A stretch of DNA of 64,000 nucleotides from Rhinopomastus cyanomelas (taxonomy: Eukaryota; Chordata; Aves; Bucerotiformes; Rhinopomastidae): assembly GCA_013400115.1 (NCBI GenBank), contig VXBP01007146.1:124195-188194 (forward strand), in the 5' to 3' direction. The number at the start of each line of letters is the position of its first letter. Within the stretch, counting starts at the first letter, position 1. Both the position numbers and the translations under genes were made by a program. Shown here piece by piece: positions 44,429 to 56,096 of the stretch. The notes under the pieces were generated by a model. That model worked only from the letters and a program-made list of their open reading frames with translations, searched no databases and was not told the DNA's origin.

Positions 44429-44882
44429 AGAGAATCTTCGTGACTGGAAAGGACCTCCAGCAACAAGTCCAGCCCTCAGCCCTAACCCCTAGACCATGGC
44501 CTCAAGGGCTCTAGCTAGTCAGTGTTCAAACCCCTCCAGGGATGGGGACTCCACCACCTCCTTGGTCAACCTCTTGCACTGCTCAGCCACTCTCTCAGCA
44601 AACAACTTCCTAAGATCCAATCTAAACCTCCCCTGACCCAACTGGAAGCCGCTTCCCCTTGTCCTGTCATTAGTAATTTGGGAGAAGAGACCAGCAGCAG
44701 CCCCACTACAGCCTCCTTTGAGGTAGCTGTAGAGAAAAATAAGGTCTCCCCTCAGCCTCCTCCTCTCCAGACTCAATAACCCCAGCAGTTCCCTCAGCTG
44801 TTCTTCACGGGGCCTGTTCTCCAGAGCTCTCCTCAGCCTCGTTGCCCTTCGCTGGCTGTGCTACAGCCCCTCAATGTCCTAC
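44429..44882 (-). mobile_element. CR1 class F
   Basis: Antisense copy with tail 'agagaatcttcgtgactgga', the class F signature 'ctagaccatggcctcaaggg', and 'ggtagctgtagagaaaaata'. It runs to 'gctacagcccctcaatgtcc'. The minus-strand frame 44519-44776 is open across LRGDLIFLYSYLKGG, QLGQGRFRLDLRKLF and VVESPSLEGFEH. Confidence 0.93.
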
Positions 44883-44974
44883 TCAGATTTAAATTCAAGA
44901 ACACACAACTAACTCTCCATTCTGAAAGGGATTCCCTTTAGTGAACAGTGAGGCAGGAGGTAACGTCGGTGCCA

Positions 44975-45125
44975 AAAACAGGTTGCCCAAGGATCACTGG
45001 AATTATTCAAAGCCAGGCTGGAAGAGGCTTTGAGCAACCTGGTCTAGCTAAAGGTGGCCCTGCCCATGACAGGTGGGGGGTTGGAACTAGACAATCTCTG
45101 AGGTCCTTTTCTAACCCAACCCATA
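44975..45125 (+). mobile_element. CR1 class C-like tail
   Basis: Sense 'gccaaaaacaggttgcccaa', 'cctggtctagctaaaggtgg', to 'gaggtccttttctaacccaa'. Related to class C but with a distinct tail. Confidence 0.85.
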
Positions 45126-45149
45126 AACACCAGCCAGTGCCGAGCTTTG

Positions 45150-45480
45150 CCTTTAGGATCTTTCTTGATACTGAATTCCTTCCTCAATGCAGCAGGCTGC
45201 AGCAGCTGCGTTACCACAGTCTGCAGAGGACACCAGAGAGAGGGAGCCTCTGCCTCCGTATTAATGAGATGAAGCTTCTATTTCATTACATTAAAGATTG
45301 GTAGGAGCACAGATAACGCACTGACTCTTAATGCTCTTAACTCACAAGCAGCAGCTGCTCCAGCTCTTGCTAATTCCGCTTTTAATCCCCTTTCTCCCTT
45401 ACACAACTTTGAAATAAAGCCCTTTGCGTGCAGCCTCCCCACTCGCATCAGTATTGTCTTTACATGGGATTTCTTCCTTT
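45150..45480. other. Unique AT-rich stretch with homeodomain-like sites
   Basis: No repeat recognised. Contains several TAAT cores (attaatgagatgaag, ttaatgctctt, gctaattccgcttttaat). It could be a conserved non-coding element; this is suggested only by composition. Confidence 0.2.
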
Positions 45481-45892
45481 TGTAAAACACACTTTCTCCT
45501 CTATTTCGACAGATTACAGGCTCATTCCTGCCACTGCCCCTCCTCTGCTTCCCTGGGAACCAGCCACTCGTTGAATTTCACACAGCACAAAGCTGAAGGG
45601 GGCGACTGACACGTTACCCCTTGGAGGTGGGAGGTCTGGGAGGGGGAGCTTCCTTGGCTGAATTCTCCATTAAAAAAATCAAAGTGGTAACTTGCACAAG
45701 GCTGCTGCCTCCAGCCTGTTCTCAGTGTGCGCTGCACAGGCAACAACCGCCAGGTACAGGTGAGGTGCGCAGGTGCTGTCAGGCACAGTGTTGGCCTTTA
45801 CAGGGCACAGCGGTGACTTCAGAAAGGTCAGGTCTGTGCAGCTCCTGCTGGACTGTGGTGGGAGCTGTCAGCAAGGGAAAACATCACAGAAT

Positions 45893-46188
45893 CACAGAAC
45901 AGCGGCGATTGGAAGGGACCTTCAAAGATCATCTGGTCCAATCCCCCTCCTGTTTGCACAGGAACATGGCCAGGAGGGTCTTAAAGGTCTCCAGAGGAGG
46001 AGACTCCATAAAACACCCCCTGGGCAGCCCTTTCCAGTGCTCTGTCACCCTCACTGGGAAGAAGGTCCTTCTCATATTGATGTGGAACCTCTCCTGTTCC
46101 TGCTCATGCCCACTGCCCCTTGTCCTGTCATTAGATGCCACTGAGCAGAGCCTGGCTCCAGCCTCCTGACACCCGCCCTTCACATAAT
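45893..46188 (-). mobile_element. CR1 class A
   Basis: Antisense with full tail 'tcacagaatcacagaacagc' to 'cacccgcccttcacataat'. A deletion removes part of the 'gccacagcaggatcacctag' stretch near 45950. Confidence 0.94.
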
Positions 46189-46449
46189 TCCAAGGCACTA
46201 AGAGCTGGCCAGGTCTGGCTAGACTGAGCTGTGAGGGGGATTTTGCAGGTAGCACTGGACAAGCAGCAGCAGGCAGTAAATTCCCTGGAAGTGTTTAAGT
46301 TGTTTTATAATTATTCCTGAAATAAAAGTGCACTTAGCCCTGGCTGAGAAAAGCCTCTCAAAATAGATTCTACACGAACAGGAAGGCTCCCAACAGCTGA
46401 CTCAGAAGTCAGAAGATCATTTGGAGAATACTTAGGTTTTTATCATTTG

Positions 46450-46539
46450 TTTTAGGGGTGAACTTTTAGAGCAGGGCTGATGGTTGGACTCGAGGATCCC
46501 AAGGGTCTTTTCCAACCTGAATGAGTCTATGATTCTATT
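46450..46539 (+). mobile_element. CR1 class B tail
   Basis: Sense 'tttaggggtgaacttttaga' to 'gaatgagtctatgattcta'. Confidence 0.9.
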
Positions 46540-46730
46540 TTTTTGAAGGATTTCTTCATCTACTTCAGGTTGGAAGTAAAATTTCAAGAAGGAAATGCCT
46601 TAAGCATGAGATTTAAGAGGGTTCAGTCTCTCTACTCATATTGGATTTCTGTGAAAGTAAATCTGATTCAGACTAGAAATGTGGATGAAAAAACATTGAG
46701 GGTGGTGAGATGCTGCCCGGGGGGGGTGGG

Positions 46731-46848
46731 AGAATCACAGAATCACTCTGGTTGGAAAAGACCCCCGGGATCATCAAGTCCAATATCTACCCTACCTTTC
46801 AAGATCACCCCTAAACTAGATCCCTCAACATGTCATCCAAACCCTGGG
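46731..46848 (-). mobile_element. CR1 class B-like tail
   Basis: Antisense 'agaatcacagaatcactctg' to 'aactagatccctcaacatgt', preceded by a run of G (46720-46727). Confidence 0.9.
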
Positions 46849-46852
46849 ACCA

Positions 46853-46983
46853 TTCCAGGTCAGGTTGGACCCTGGGGCTCTGCGCAACCTGCTCTGGCTG
46901 GGGACTGCCCCTGTTCACAGCAAGGGGTTTGACAGGAGGAGCTCTGAAGAACCCTTCAGCTCAAACCACCATTCTAGGATTCC
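46853..46983 (+). mobile_element. CR1 class C-like tail, opposite strand
   Basis: Sense 'ttccaggtcaggttggaccc', 'cgcaacctgctctggctggg', to 'aaaccaccattctaggattc'. It meets the antisense class B tail with almost no spacer. Confidence 0.78.
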
Positions 46984-48341
46984 TTCAAATATCGTCATGC
47001 AGTGGTCAGAATGGCCAACTTTGAACGATGATCTGGGGTTTCATTACTGAACTTGGAGCACAGTTAGCAGATCCTGAGCCATCAGTGATCTCAGCTGACA
47101 CCACCTCTGCATTTTGCACATCTGAAACAGGAGGACTCTGCTCATCACACACTGTCATTATACACTGAGAGCCAATTACCAAAGTCAGGGTGTTGGGGCA
47201 GACTGCACAAGCTCAGGAACAAGGGAAAAACAAATCAGAGTAATTTCAGTCCGAGCTGATGTCCTGCTCTGAGCCAGAACCACAGCAAAGTCCAGCGGTT
47301 ACTAGGTCACAGAAGTGAGAACAAAGGCTGGCACGAAACTCGGGGAGGACACGGAGTGTTTTGTGAACAACACCGTGTCCAGTCAGCTCCCGGAAAGCCA
47401 GGCAGGCTCCTGGGGACAGCTTTGGGCAGCCTGTGCTTTGTCGGGAGGGAGGACAGGGGCTTTGCTAGGGACCAATTTCCACAGATTTGCTTTCCTGTTA
47501 CTGAGTTCAAAGGGTTTGTCCTGGCACAGAAAGCTGGCAGAGCAGAAGCAAATTAAAACTGCTCCTTGGCAGTTTGACCAGCGACTGCTTCTGCCTGTGA
47601 TCAAAATCCTGCAGCAGACGTGCGACAGGGACCAAACAGCATCCCGAGAACAACACGGGGCAAACTCTTCCAAGAGCCCAGGGACAGCCTGACTGCTTCA
47701 CACAGACACGTCAGACTGTGCCGGTTCTTTCACCACGCTGGCCTTGTTATCGCACCAGTGCTTGCCAACGAGCGCCCTACTGGCCCTCTAGGAGAGGCAG
47801 GGGGGTACAGAGCTTTCCCAGCTGTCTGCTGGGGCTGGATCAAAGTGGCTAATCATTTCTGACAGCACATCCCGTGGACTGATGGAACACAAGGAGCAAT
47901 CCCGTGTTTAATTCACATCTCTCTCCAGAGTGAAGCTTTCTGTAAGCTGCTGACACATTCCCGTGTGCTCTGGGAGGAAAGGGTGAGCAGGGCAGAGTCC
48001 TGCAGCGTTTTCTTATTGACCACAACTCAATGGAGAGTGATGGCCACTTCCCATTTTGCTCACTTAGCAACGCGGCTGCTTGCCCACTGACACCTGAAAA
48101 TGTGATCCCCTGCAGATTTCAATGGGTACAGCCCTCGGTCAATTTTTTGTGTCACTCCTAGGGTGGTGGAATCTCCTTCCCTTGGAGGAGGAGGGAGACA
48201 AGAGCTAAAACTGCAGTTGTCTACACAGCGGCACCAAGTGTGAAACCACAACAGGCATCTCGGAAGCTTCTCTGTGATTGGACTTGATGTTCTTCTGCAT
48301 CACCTCCTTTGTGGTGTTTGTAAATACATTGCAAAGTGGAA
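46984..48341. other. Unique stretch, no gene recognised
   Basis: Overlapping open frames exist on both strands around 47315-47860, but none has a recognisable domain, clear splice signals or a frame longer than expected by chance for this composition. Confidence 0.3.
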
Positions 48342-48435
48342 CGACGCCGGCTCCGCCGAGAGCTGCCACCGCGCCGCTCCGCTCAGATAATGAAAGCGGA
48401 TTAAAGCTAATAGATTTACGATTGCCTCTCGAGCG
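48342..48435. promoter_or_regulatory. CpG-dense segment followed by AT-rich sites
   Basis: Thirteen CpGs in 94 bases (acgacgccggctccgccgag, then 'caccgcgccgctccgctc'), then 'gattaaagctaatagattta'. The mixture of a CpG cluster and TAAT-like cores in unique DNA resembles conserved regulatory elements, but there is no direct evidence. Confidence 0.25.
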
Positions 48436-48924
48436 GAATGAAACACACACTGGGTTTAACAGCACAGCACTGGTGTCTCCTGCCTCCAAAACCCTTGTTG
48501 GTAAATGGAGGCTGCTTCCACCTGGGACAACAGGGACTTGTAACTGGAAACAACTGTGGTTTTCCAGTTCACTGGCTCACGCGGCACAGACTCCTCTTGC
48601 CGATTCCAAATCGCCCGGCAACGTGAGGAGAAGGGGAGACTTGCTATTAATGGGTTTTACACCTCTGCTTCAGCACCGTAAGGTGGTCTCCAGGGGACCT
48701 CGGGAAAGGACAATAAACCAGCACCAGCACCTAAGGCTCTGTGAGAGAGAATTACCTCAAAAGCAGAAGTCAGAAGCATCCTGCCCTGCAGGAGCTGTTC
48801 AGTGGGGATGAATTATGGCAACATAATCCTCTTGAAGTTATCCGCTTGGGCAACCAGCATAAATCAGGCAACTAGTCAAACATGCCGCCATCACCTCTTC
48901 CTTCCACAACGCTTTAATGCTGAT

Positions 48925-49047
48925 GACTTTAAAGCCCACTGGGATATGTTCCTGTGCAACTGGACCATGGGGACCCTGCTGTGGCAGGGGGATCAGACCA
49001 GATCTCTGAGGTCCCTTCCAAACCCTAGTGTTCTGTGATTCTGTGAC
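48925..49047 (+). mobile_element. CR1 class A tail
   Basis: Sense 'gactttaaagcccactggga' to 'cctagtgttctgtgattctg'. Confidence 0.92.
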
Positions 49048-49796
49048 TTGGTTGAGAGGTTGGGCTGTTGTCCGTTGGTAGGAGGCCACTACTGGAACTG
49101 GACCACTTCCATGGTTTTCATTGTTTCCCTACATCAATTTTTGTTCCAAAACCCAGAGAACACCCATTCTTCTCTGCCTTTTACAGGGGAAAACTGAATC
49201 ATGTTTATAGAGTCTCTATTTTCCTTCTACATCCACAGAATGACAACAAGCTGAATGGGAGAAAGTTTTAACCAGCACTGAGCAACAGCAAAACAAATCC
49301 CACTCTGAGCCAAACGCGCTCCCACCTGCAGAGCAGAGCACTGAAGTAACAGAAGGGGGGGACAGAAATATTTTAAGAAGTCATGAGGAACCAGAACTGT
49401 TACAGAGCTGAACATTACTCATTGTTTCCCTGGAGTTGTGGAGTAGTCTTTAATTTATCAACCCAGCCAGGGTGTGTGACACAACTTAAAAATTTAGAGG
49501 AAATGTACTTGGAGAGATGTCGGTTTATTACTGTTATAAATAGAACATCGTTTGGAAGCCTCCGCCTCTATGAATGTTTCATGGGGTTTGATGGTGTGCT
49601 CCAGTGCAAACAGAACAAAGCCTCGGGGTCACAGGCAGCCCCAAAGGGAGCTCTTTCAGGCTGTTCACCCCTGGGAGATCCTCTTCAGCAGCTGTAAGCC
49701 CAGAAGAGGGTTGCTTCCAATTCCAGTTGCACACTGGGTTTGCTAACCAGCCTCTGCTCACATCACCTGTTTCTTAGAAAGCACGTCCTTTCTCCT

Positions 49797-49847
49797 TTTG
49801 GACTTGATGATCCCAGGGGTCTCTTCCAACTAGAGTGATTCTGTGAT
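49797..49847 (+). mobile_element. CR1 class B-like short tail
   Basis: Sense 'tttggacttgatgatcccag' to 'agagtgattctgtgat', followed directly by a class A copy. Confidence 0.85.
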
Positions 49848-50069
49848 ATGAGAAGGACCTCCATCCCACTGAAGGTGACAGAGCCCTGGAAGGGGCTGTC
49901 CAGGGCAGTGGTGGAGCCTCCTTCTCTGGAGACATTTCAAGCCCACCTGGGCATGTTCCTGTGCAACTGGATCTAGGGGATCCTGCTGTGGTGGGGGGAT
50001 TGGACCGGATGATCTTTTGAGGTCCCTTCCAATCCCCAATGTTCTGCGATTCTGTGATTCGTGGGGGTT
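49848..50069 (+). mobile_element. CR1 class A
   Basis: Sense 'atgagaaggacctccatccc' to 'gttctgcgattctgtgattc'. It appears to have landed at the 3' tail of the class B-like copy on its left. Confidence 0.93.
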
Positions 50070-50610
50070 TGGTTTTTCCACCCTAAACCTTGCCCACAAG
50101 CAGCAAATGCTCACTACTCCCTTCCCCACACAGTGGGAAAAGCCTGGTTTGCCATCACCGCAGAGACATGACAAACCCAGAGCAGAGATCTCGCCTGCCC
50201 TTGCCGTATTTATTATTTCATACCAGCAATGAATAATTCTCTGTGTGGCCAGACTCTTGTGTGGAGGGGGAGAGAAACACAATCACTCACCTCACCCCGA
50301 CACTGAACCAGCACAGCAAAGCTTCGCAGTTGTCAACTGCATCTCCCTTAACTAGATTCAAAGGTCCAGGGTATCACTCCCTAAGACAATTAAAGTATGG
50401 GAAAGAGAGAGATGGCTGGGGGAGAGCCCCTGTGCTCTGGAGCATTAGATAAATTACCCGGCTATTGCTGGGATTTGGGGTTTCTTCAGGCATTACCAAC
50501 GTATTTAATAAAAGCCAGGCTCAGATTCTGCAACACGAGCATCGGGGAGAGGGTTTTTCATCTACACACAGATTATCATAGGTTCAATTACAGCATCACA
50601 GCCCATTCAA

Positions 50611-50782
50611 AGAATCACAGAATCACTCTGGTTGGAAAAGACCTATTGGTTGGTTGGGTGATTCTGTGATTCTTCCAGGGGTCTTTTCCAACCAGAACGA
50701 TTCTGCGATTCTTTGATCGAGTCCAACCATCTACCCTACCTTACAAGTTCACCCCTAAACCAGATCCCTCAACACCTGAAGG
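50611..50782 (-). mobile_element. CR1 class B-like tail containing an inverted tail
   Basis: Antisense tail at 50611-50643 (agaatcacagaatcactctg) whose continuation is at about 50714-50782 (gatcgagtccaaccatctac to 'ccagatccctcaacacctga'). Between them lies a sense-strand CR1 tail (50678-50713). The two tails form a near-perfect inverted repeat. Confidence 0.88.
50678..50713 (+). mobile_element. Inverted CR1 tail nested in a CR1 tail
   Basis: Sense 'ggggtcttttccaaccagaa', then 'cgattctgcgattct'. It pairs with 50611-50643 over about 33 bases with three mismatches, giving a potential hairpin with a 36-base spacer. Confidence 0.85.
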
Positions 50783-51354
50783 ATTTTTGTCACTGAAAGG
50801 AAATGTTCCATTCCAGCAGGTCCAGTTCACTCCCAGCACCAAAGGCTTTTGCTAAAATACCCCAAACCCAGGATTTAATTGTTTGACTGATTAGACCACC
50901 TTAGCTCCCAGGAGAAACCACTTGAGCAGCCCTCAGTACACTAGAAGTGCTCCATCTTCTAGAACCTTCTGTGGTATTTACACACCAGGAGCTGCCTGTT
51001 CTCCCTTGTTTTCCAATATTTTCTGTTCCGACCCAGTGCTAACGCTCAGGGATGTCTCAATGGCAGCCAGAGCGATGCATCACAGCCCTCTTCCTTCAGC
51101 AGCAGGCTGCACCACACCATCGTCGTTACAGTAATTTACGACTGAACATTAAGCCAAATGCTAGGGTATCACATCCTGTGGCTTTGTTAATTATTCAAAA
51201 TGTTTATGTCGCTGAACAGGAGCCCTGTGATGGGCCATTTTTTTATTTACAAATTTATCCCATCCAGAAAAGCTCTCTTAACAAGAAAAATATCTTCTCT
51301 CACTCCATTCCTCAAAGCTAAACTCACAGGCATTTCATGTTAGGCAAATAGCGC

Positions 51355-51618
51355 CAGGACGAGAGCGCAGGGCCTGAAGCTGCACCAGGGGACGGTTAGG
51401 TTGGGTGTCAGGAAGCCCTTCCTCATGGAGAGGGTGACCAGACCCTGGAATGGATTTCCCAGGGCAGTGGTGGAGTCTCCATCCCTGGCTGTGGCCCTCG
51501 GTGCCTGGCTGATTACCAGGCTGACTGTGGTGACGTCAGGCTCACTGTGACATTAGGTCATGGGTTGGGCTGGATGAGCTCAGAAGTCTTTTCCAGCCTC
51601 AATAACTTTGTGATTCTT
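51355..51618 (+). mobile_element. CR1 class D
   Basis: Sense 'acgagagcgcagggcctgaa', 'gggcagtggtggagtctcca', to 'cctcaataactttgtgattc', the complete class D tail. Confidence 0.93.
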
Positions 51619-51969
51619 TATCAAATATTTGTTTTAAGTCTATAGGAAAAATAAAACATTAACAAAATGGTTAACCCTGCTTAAAACTGGTGGCCACAGT
51701 GGGATATCATGGAATGATATCCTGGAGATTACGATCTCCATGGTAGGACAATCCCACACGCCTGCCCTTACACTGCAGGTACAAGGGGTACAAACAGAAG
51801 AAAGCCCCAAACAAATCAAGCCTCACCCCAAAGGCGTTTGAGGTGCAGCCTCACCAATGCTGAACAGTCCTGTCTGAAACCTCACACAAGTTTTCATTTC
51901 CTTTGTCTCATCCAATGGCTACTGACTCTCCGAATGCTAACGGAGATTAACAACTGGCCTAAATTACAG

Positions 51970-52238
51970 GCAGTCTCTGATCGTCGGAGTTGCTCTCCTC
52001 TGGACACCTTCCAGGAGCTCTGTCCTGATTTTGGGGACCCCAGAACTGGGCACAGGACCCCAGGTGGTCTCTAACCAGTGCAGAAGAGACAGGGAGAATC
52101 CCCTCCTATTGTCACTGCTGCTTTTGCTGTAGCCCAGGACACGGTTGGCTCTCTGGGCTGCCAGTGCACACTGATGCCTCCCGTTCAACTTCCACTGCAC
52201 CACCACCCCCAAGTCCTTCCCCTCAGGGCTGTCCTCAG
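51970..52238 (-). mobile_element. CR1 class C internal fragment
   Basis: Antisense 'gttgctctcctctggacacc', 'ctgtagcccaggacacggtt', to 'tcagggctgtcctcagt'. No 3' tail. It has the normal C sequence 'ctctaaccagtgcagaagag' with no class A insert, so the A-in-C insertion is not general to class C. Confidence 0.9.
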
Positions 52239-53116
52239 TAGTTCAGTGTTCACAGACCATCCCTAACTAGAAAGAGCATCTAAAACGTGGCAGAGGACTT
52301 CAGTGCCTAGATTTCAGACCGTATAATGCCCTGATTCTATAATCTCCTGGCAGCTTTTCTCCTTTCAGTAGTCAAATCCAGGCCACCCAGCACTTCAGAA
52401 TGGAACTGCCTGATTGCAACACAATAATAACTGCTGGCAGCAGAAGAAACTGGTCCTTTAAAAGGATTTATAGATCTCCGAGCGTGCGATCTGGGCTGCC
52501 ACCCCAGCCACATCACTGATTCATGAGCTCATCTCGAGTAAGACAGCAACAGAATTACTTTGCCATGAGAGAAGTAATAACATCTTAGGGGAGAAGAGGG
52601 TCAGCGCTGTCACCTGGCGAATATCATACAACATAAAATTCAAAACGCTGTAAAAACCCATCAGGTAGCTCAGAAAAACTAGGGCCTTGCTGCTGGGCTT
52701 CTGGCAGGCAGCAATTCTTGCTCTGATTACCTAAAGTCACTTCATCTGTCTCTCAGCATCGCGTCACCTACAACTTCTCCAAAGGTTATTGAACGGGGTG
52801 TCAATCTCTCCCCAGCTGTCTGCATAACCTTAAGAAATCAGCACTTTGTCACAACCCTGGATTTTACATCGAGTTCCAGCCGAGCCTTCTAGAAACACCA
52901 CACTTGGGAAACCTTTCCGACGCAGATTGTTCATCCTTCCCCAACTAACGTTGTCGACCCCTGTGGAAAAGCAAGAACTTAATCGCCGCTGAAGGAAAAT
53001 ATCGTCGGGTCATGATCCCATCACACGGGAAAGGAGGACAACTACAGCAGGAAAAAAATCAGGTATTCTCTTCTTCCAGGGGAAAAAAATAGGGTGAGAA
53101 TTGGAAGATCTCCTTC

Positions 53117-53330
53117 CAGAACTTCTTCCCAGTGAGGGTGACAGAGCATTGGAAGGGGCTGCCCAGGGAGGTTGTGGAGTCTCCTTCTCTGGAGATGTTT
53201 ACAACCCACGCGGCCAAGTTTCTGTGCAACTTGGTCTAGGGGATCCTGCTGTCACAGGGGATTGCACTGGCTGATCTTTCAAGGTCCTTTCCAATCCCTG
53301 ATGTTGTGTGATTGTGTGTGACTCTGGGAA
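53117..53330 (+). mobile_element. CR1 class A
   Basis: Sense 'cagaacttcttcccagtgag' to 'gatgttgtgtgattgtgtgt'. Confidence 0.93.
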
Positions 53331-54037
53331 AGGACATGCAGATGTGGAAGAGTAGGTATGAACTTTATCTTGGTTATCATGGTGACTTTACTGCAGTGGA
53401 CCAGCAGTGGAAAGATTTTAAGAGCGAGGAAGCTTAAACAGGTGGCATTTAGGAAACAACAGGACTTTATCTCCTTAAGTTGTTTGTGCGTAAATTGCTT
53501 TATGGATTAAAGAGGTGCTTAAGCACTAAAACCCCTTTAAAACCTTAAGCTCCTACAATGTTTCATGAACCTAGAGACAGCAGGTCACCCCGAGAACACA
53601 AATGGCTTTGGGTTGGATAATGGAGATCACACTAGAAATGATCTCCTGATCCTAAAGAGGAGGCAAATTGTGATGCCAGTGGCTTTGGGGCTCTTGGTCT
53701 GTGTGTGCTGACTCTAGAGCCTAAAATGGTCTTTCCATACTGGTAGACTGCACAGAGATACCAGTTAGATTGGAGAAGGAACCATCAACAGTGGAAGTGA
53801 AGCAAAGAGCAAAATAGTTTAGCTCAGAGACACCAAAAGACACCGACAGCCCCAGCGAAGAAGCTGGGGATGAGAAAAGAACCATCTTCATGGGGCTGGG
53901 AATGTTTAGGAGAAGACTTTTCCCTTCCAACCGCTAACACTCTGTTATGGCCAGGATCTGTAAAGAACCACAACCATCTGCCATTTGAAACACAGGGAGG
54001 AACAAACCATCAATTGAAAAAACTTTTTTTAAAAAAG

Positions 54038-54082
54038 TCCCAGAACATTAGGGATTGGAAGGGACCACATCCAATCCCCCCA
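54038..54082 (-). mobile_element. CR1 class A minimal tail
   Basis: Antisense 'tcccagaacattagggattg' to 'acatccaatccccccatc', about 45 bases with an internal deletion. It adjoins a T/A run (acttttttt and aaaaaagt) that is itself a short palindrome. Confidence 0.85.
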
Positions 54083-55234
54083 TCTTTTAAGTAGACATTT
54101 TCAATAACATTAAGTTTTAATAACTTTTTCAAAAGCTATTTCTCACTGAAACCACACAAGCTACATGATTTGTTGCTAGCAGCCTAATTAAAGTCATCTT
54201 CCTCAGTAAATAAAAGGCTTCTACCTACAGAAAGTACTGAAAACCAAGTGACACAGCCACCCCGAGCTGCCTTTTGGCTGCTATTTGAATTGTTTTCTCT
54301 GCAAGATAACCGGCCTTTGGGTCTTTGCAAGTCATACACTTGGGGATTAAAAGTTCCAGGGTTTAAATTAATTCCTTTGGTCGTTACCTCTCTGCACACA
54401 GCCCAGTTCAGGGCTGAAAAAACAAGAGAACCTTTCAAGCTGCTGAAAGATGACTTTCATTCCAACTGTCATACGGTGGTGTCAAACGCTGCTGCGTGTG
54501 AGGAATTACAGAGGCTCCAGCGGCTTCCCAGTGCTGTTGTCTGACAGGAATGGGTTTCCCCAACCAGCCAGCCCCACAAACTCTGCAGAAGTGTGGTTTG
54601 GAACAGGAGAACCATTAGCCCTTTGGCTGCTTTTGGACTTGAAACTGCTTTTGACTTTTATTTTTTAGATGACACACAAGGTTTGAGTCATCCCATGGGG
54701 GCAGAAAGCCCCTCCCTCTGGAGCTACTGCTCCCACAGACAGATTTCGGAGGCTTGTCTGCTGCTAGGAGAGACTTTACATATTTATGGGGATGAGCTCG
54801 TGGCAGACAACACCCTCATCACCCTGGAAAAGTGCTTAGCTGCTCCAATAAACCCTGAGATGTCCACATGGTCCAGTGGACAGTGTGAAGGACTGAACGA
54901 CAGGAAACCTATTCCCTGGCTTTCCTGCCAATTCTCTTCCAGTGGCTTTTAGCATCTGACTGCATAAGTTTCTAGGAGGAGAAAATAAGACACCACCACA
55001 CCGTCTGTTGAGTCAGGGAGTCCTACTGGACTCCTCTTGCCTGTATTTCCACTCTTCATTCCCTCTTAAGTAGATCTCAATCACTTTCCTTCCCTGTGTG
55101 TCTCAAATCCTCCTAGCTGTGCTCCATTCATGCAGGTTATGCAGTAAAACTGCCTGAGCTCTTCACCACATTTCCACACTCCAGAGAGACCGAGATGCAC
55201 AGAGCTACATCACCACATTCACCAGCTTGACGAC

Positions 55235-55299
55235 TGCTGCAGTTGGACTCGATGCTCTTAAAGATCTTTTCCATCCTAAAGAGAATTCTGTGATTCTAA
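55235..55299 (+). mobile_element. CR1 class B/E short tail
   Basis: Sense 'tgcagttggactcgatgctc' to 'agagaattctgtgattct'. Confidence 0.85.
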
Positions 55300-55526
55300 A
55301 GAGTCACGTTTCTGCCTGCATTTAATAACCAACTTGAGGATCAATTCTGGCACCCACACCATGTCATTCACATGGCTGTGAAACCATGTCCTCATCCTCA
55401 AAATGGATGGATAGCGCGATTACAGAACGATCTGTACTGGTTTAAGTTGGTATTAGAGGCTTTAGGTCGTCTTATTTGCCTTTTCAAGGGTCTGCAGCTG
55501 GGTGGGAGCAATACCGTGTAAGAACA

Positions 55527-56096
55527 CAGATTGGGAGGAGAAAGGATTGAGGGCAGCCCTGAAGGAGAAGGGCTTGAGGGTGATGGAGGAGCAGCAGTTG
55601 GACAGGAGCCATCAGTGAGCCAACCGTGTCCTGGGCCGCATCAAATGAAGCAGTGACAGTTTGTCAAGGGAGGGGATTCTCCCCCTCTCTTCTGCACTGG
55701 TGAAAGACCACCTGTGGTCCTGGCTCCAGTTCTGGAGTTCCCAACATGAGAAGGATAGAGAGCTCCTGGAACAGGTCCAGAGGAGAGAAACCAAAATAAT
55801 CACAGGGCTGGAGTACCCACCTTGTGAGGACAGGCTGAGCAGACTGGGGTTGTTCAGCCTGGAGAAGAGGAGACCTTTGAGCACCTTTCCAATCTCTGAA
55901 GCAGGCTTTTGACACCAGTGATAATGAGAGGACAAGGGGAAAGGGTTCCAGATTTGAAGAAAGGAGACTCAGGTTGGACAGGAGGAACAAACTGCTGTGA
56001 GGGTGGGGAGATGCTGGAACAGGTTGCCCAAGGCAGCTGTGGCTGCCCCATCCCTGGCAGTGTTGAAGGGTAGGTTGGCTGGGGCCCCGAGTAACC
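55527..56096 (+). mobile_element. CR1 class C, about 570 bp, missing the last ~90 bases
   Basis: Sense class C from 'cagattgggaggagaaagga' through 'caaccgtgtcctgggccgca', 'gaacaggtccagaggagaga', and 'gcaacctt'-less downstream to 'tggctggggccccgagtaac'. Translation in part: RVQRRETKIITGLE-like, LFSLEKRRP. The class C tail is missing, with the break at nearly the same place as at 13955. It carries no class A insert after 'ctctgcactggtgaaag'. Confidence 0.92.

Noticed and set aside
48278..48811. 177-codon open frame on the plus strand
   Set aside because: It spans the CpG-rich patch and has no homologous-looking motif, and a shadow frame lies on the other strand. Treated as non-coding.
54593..54952. 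119-codon open frame in unique sequence
   Set aside because: Considered as a possible exon, but no splice sites frame it and the peptide is not recognisable.
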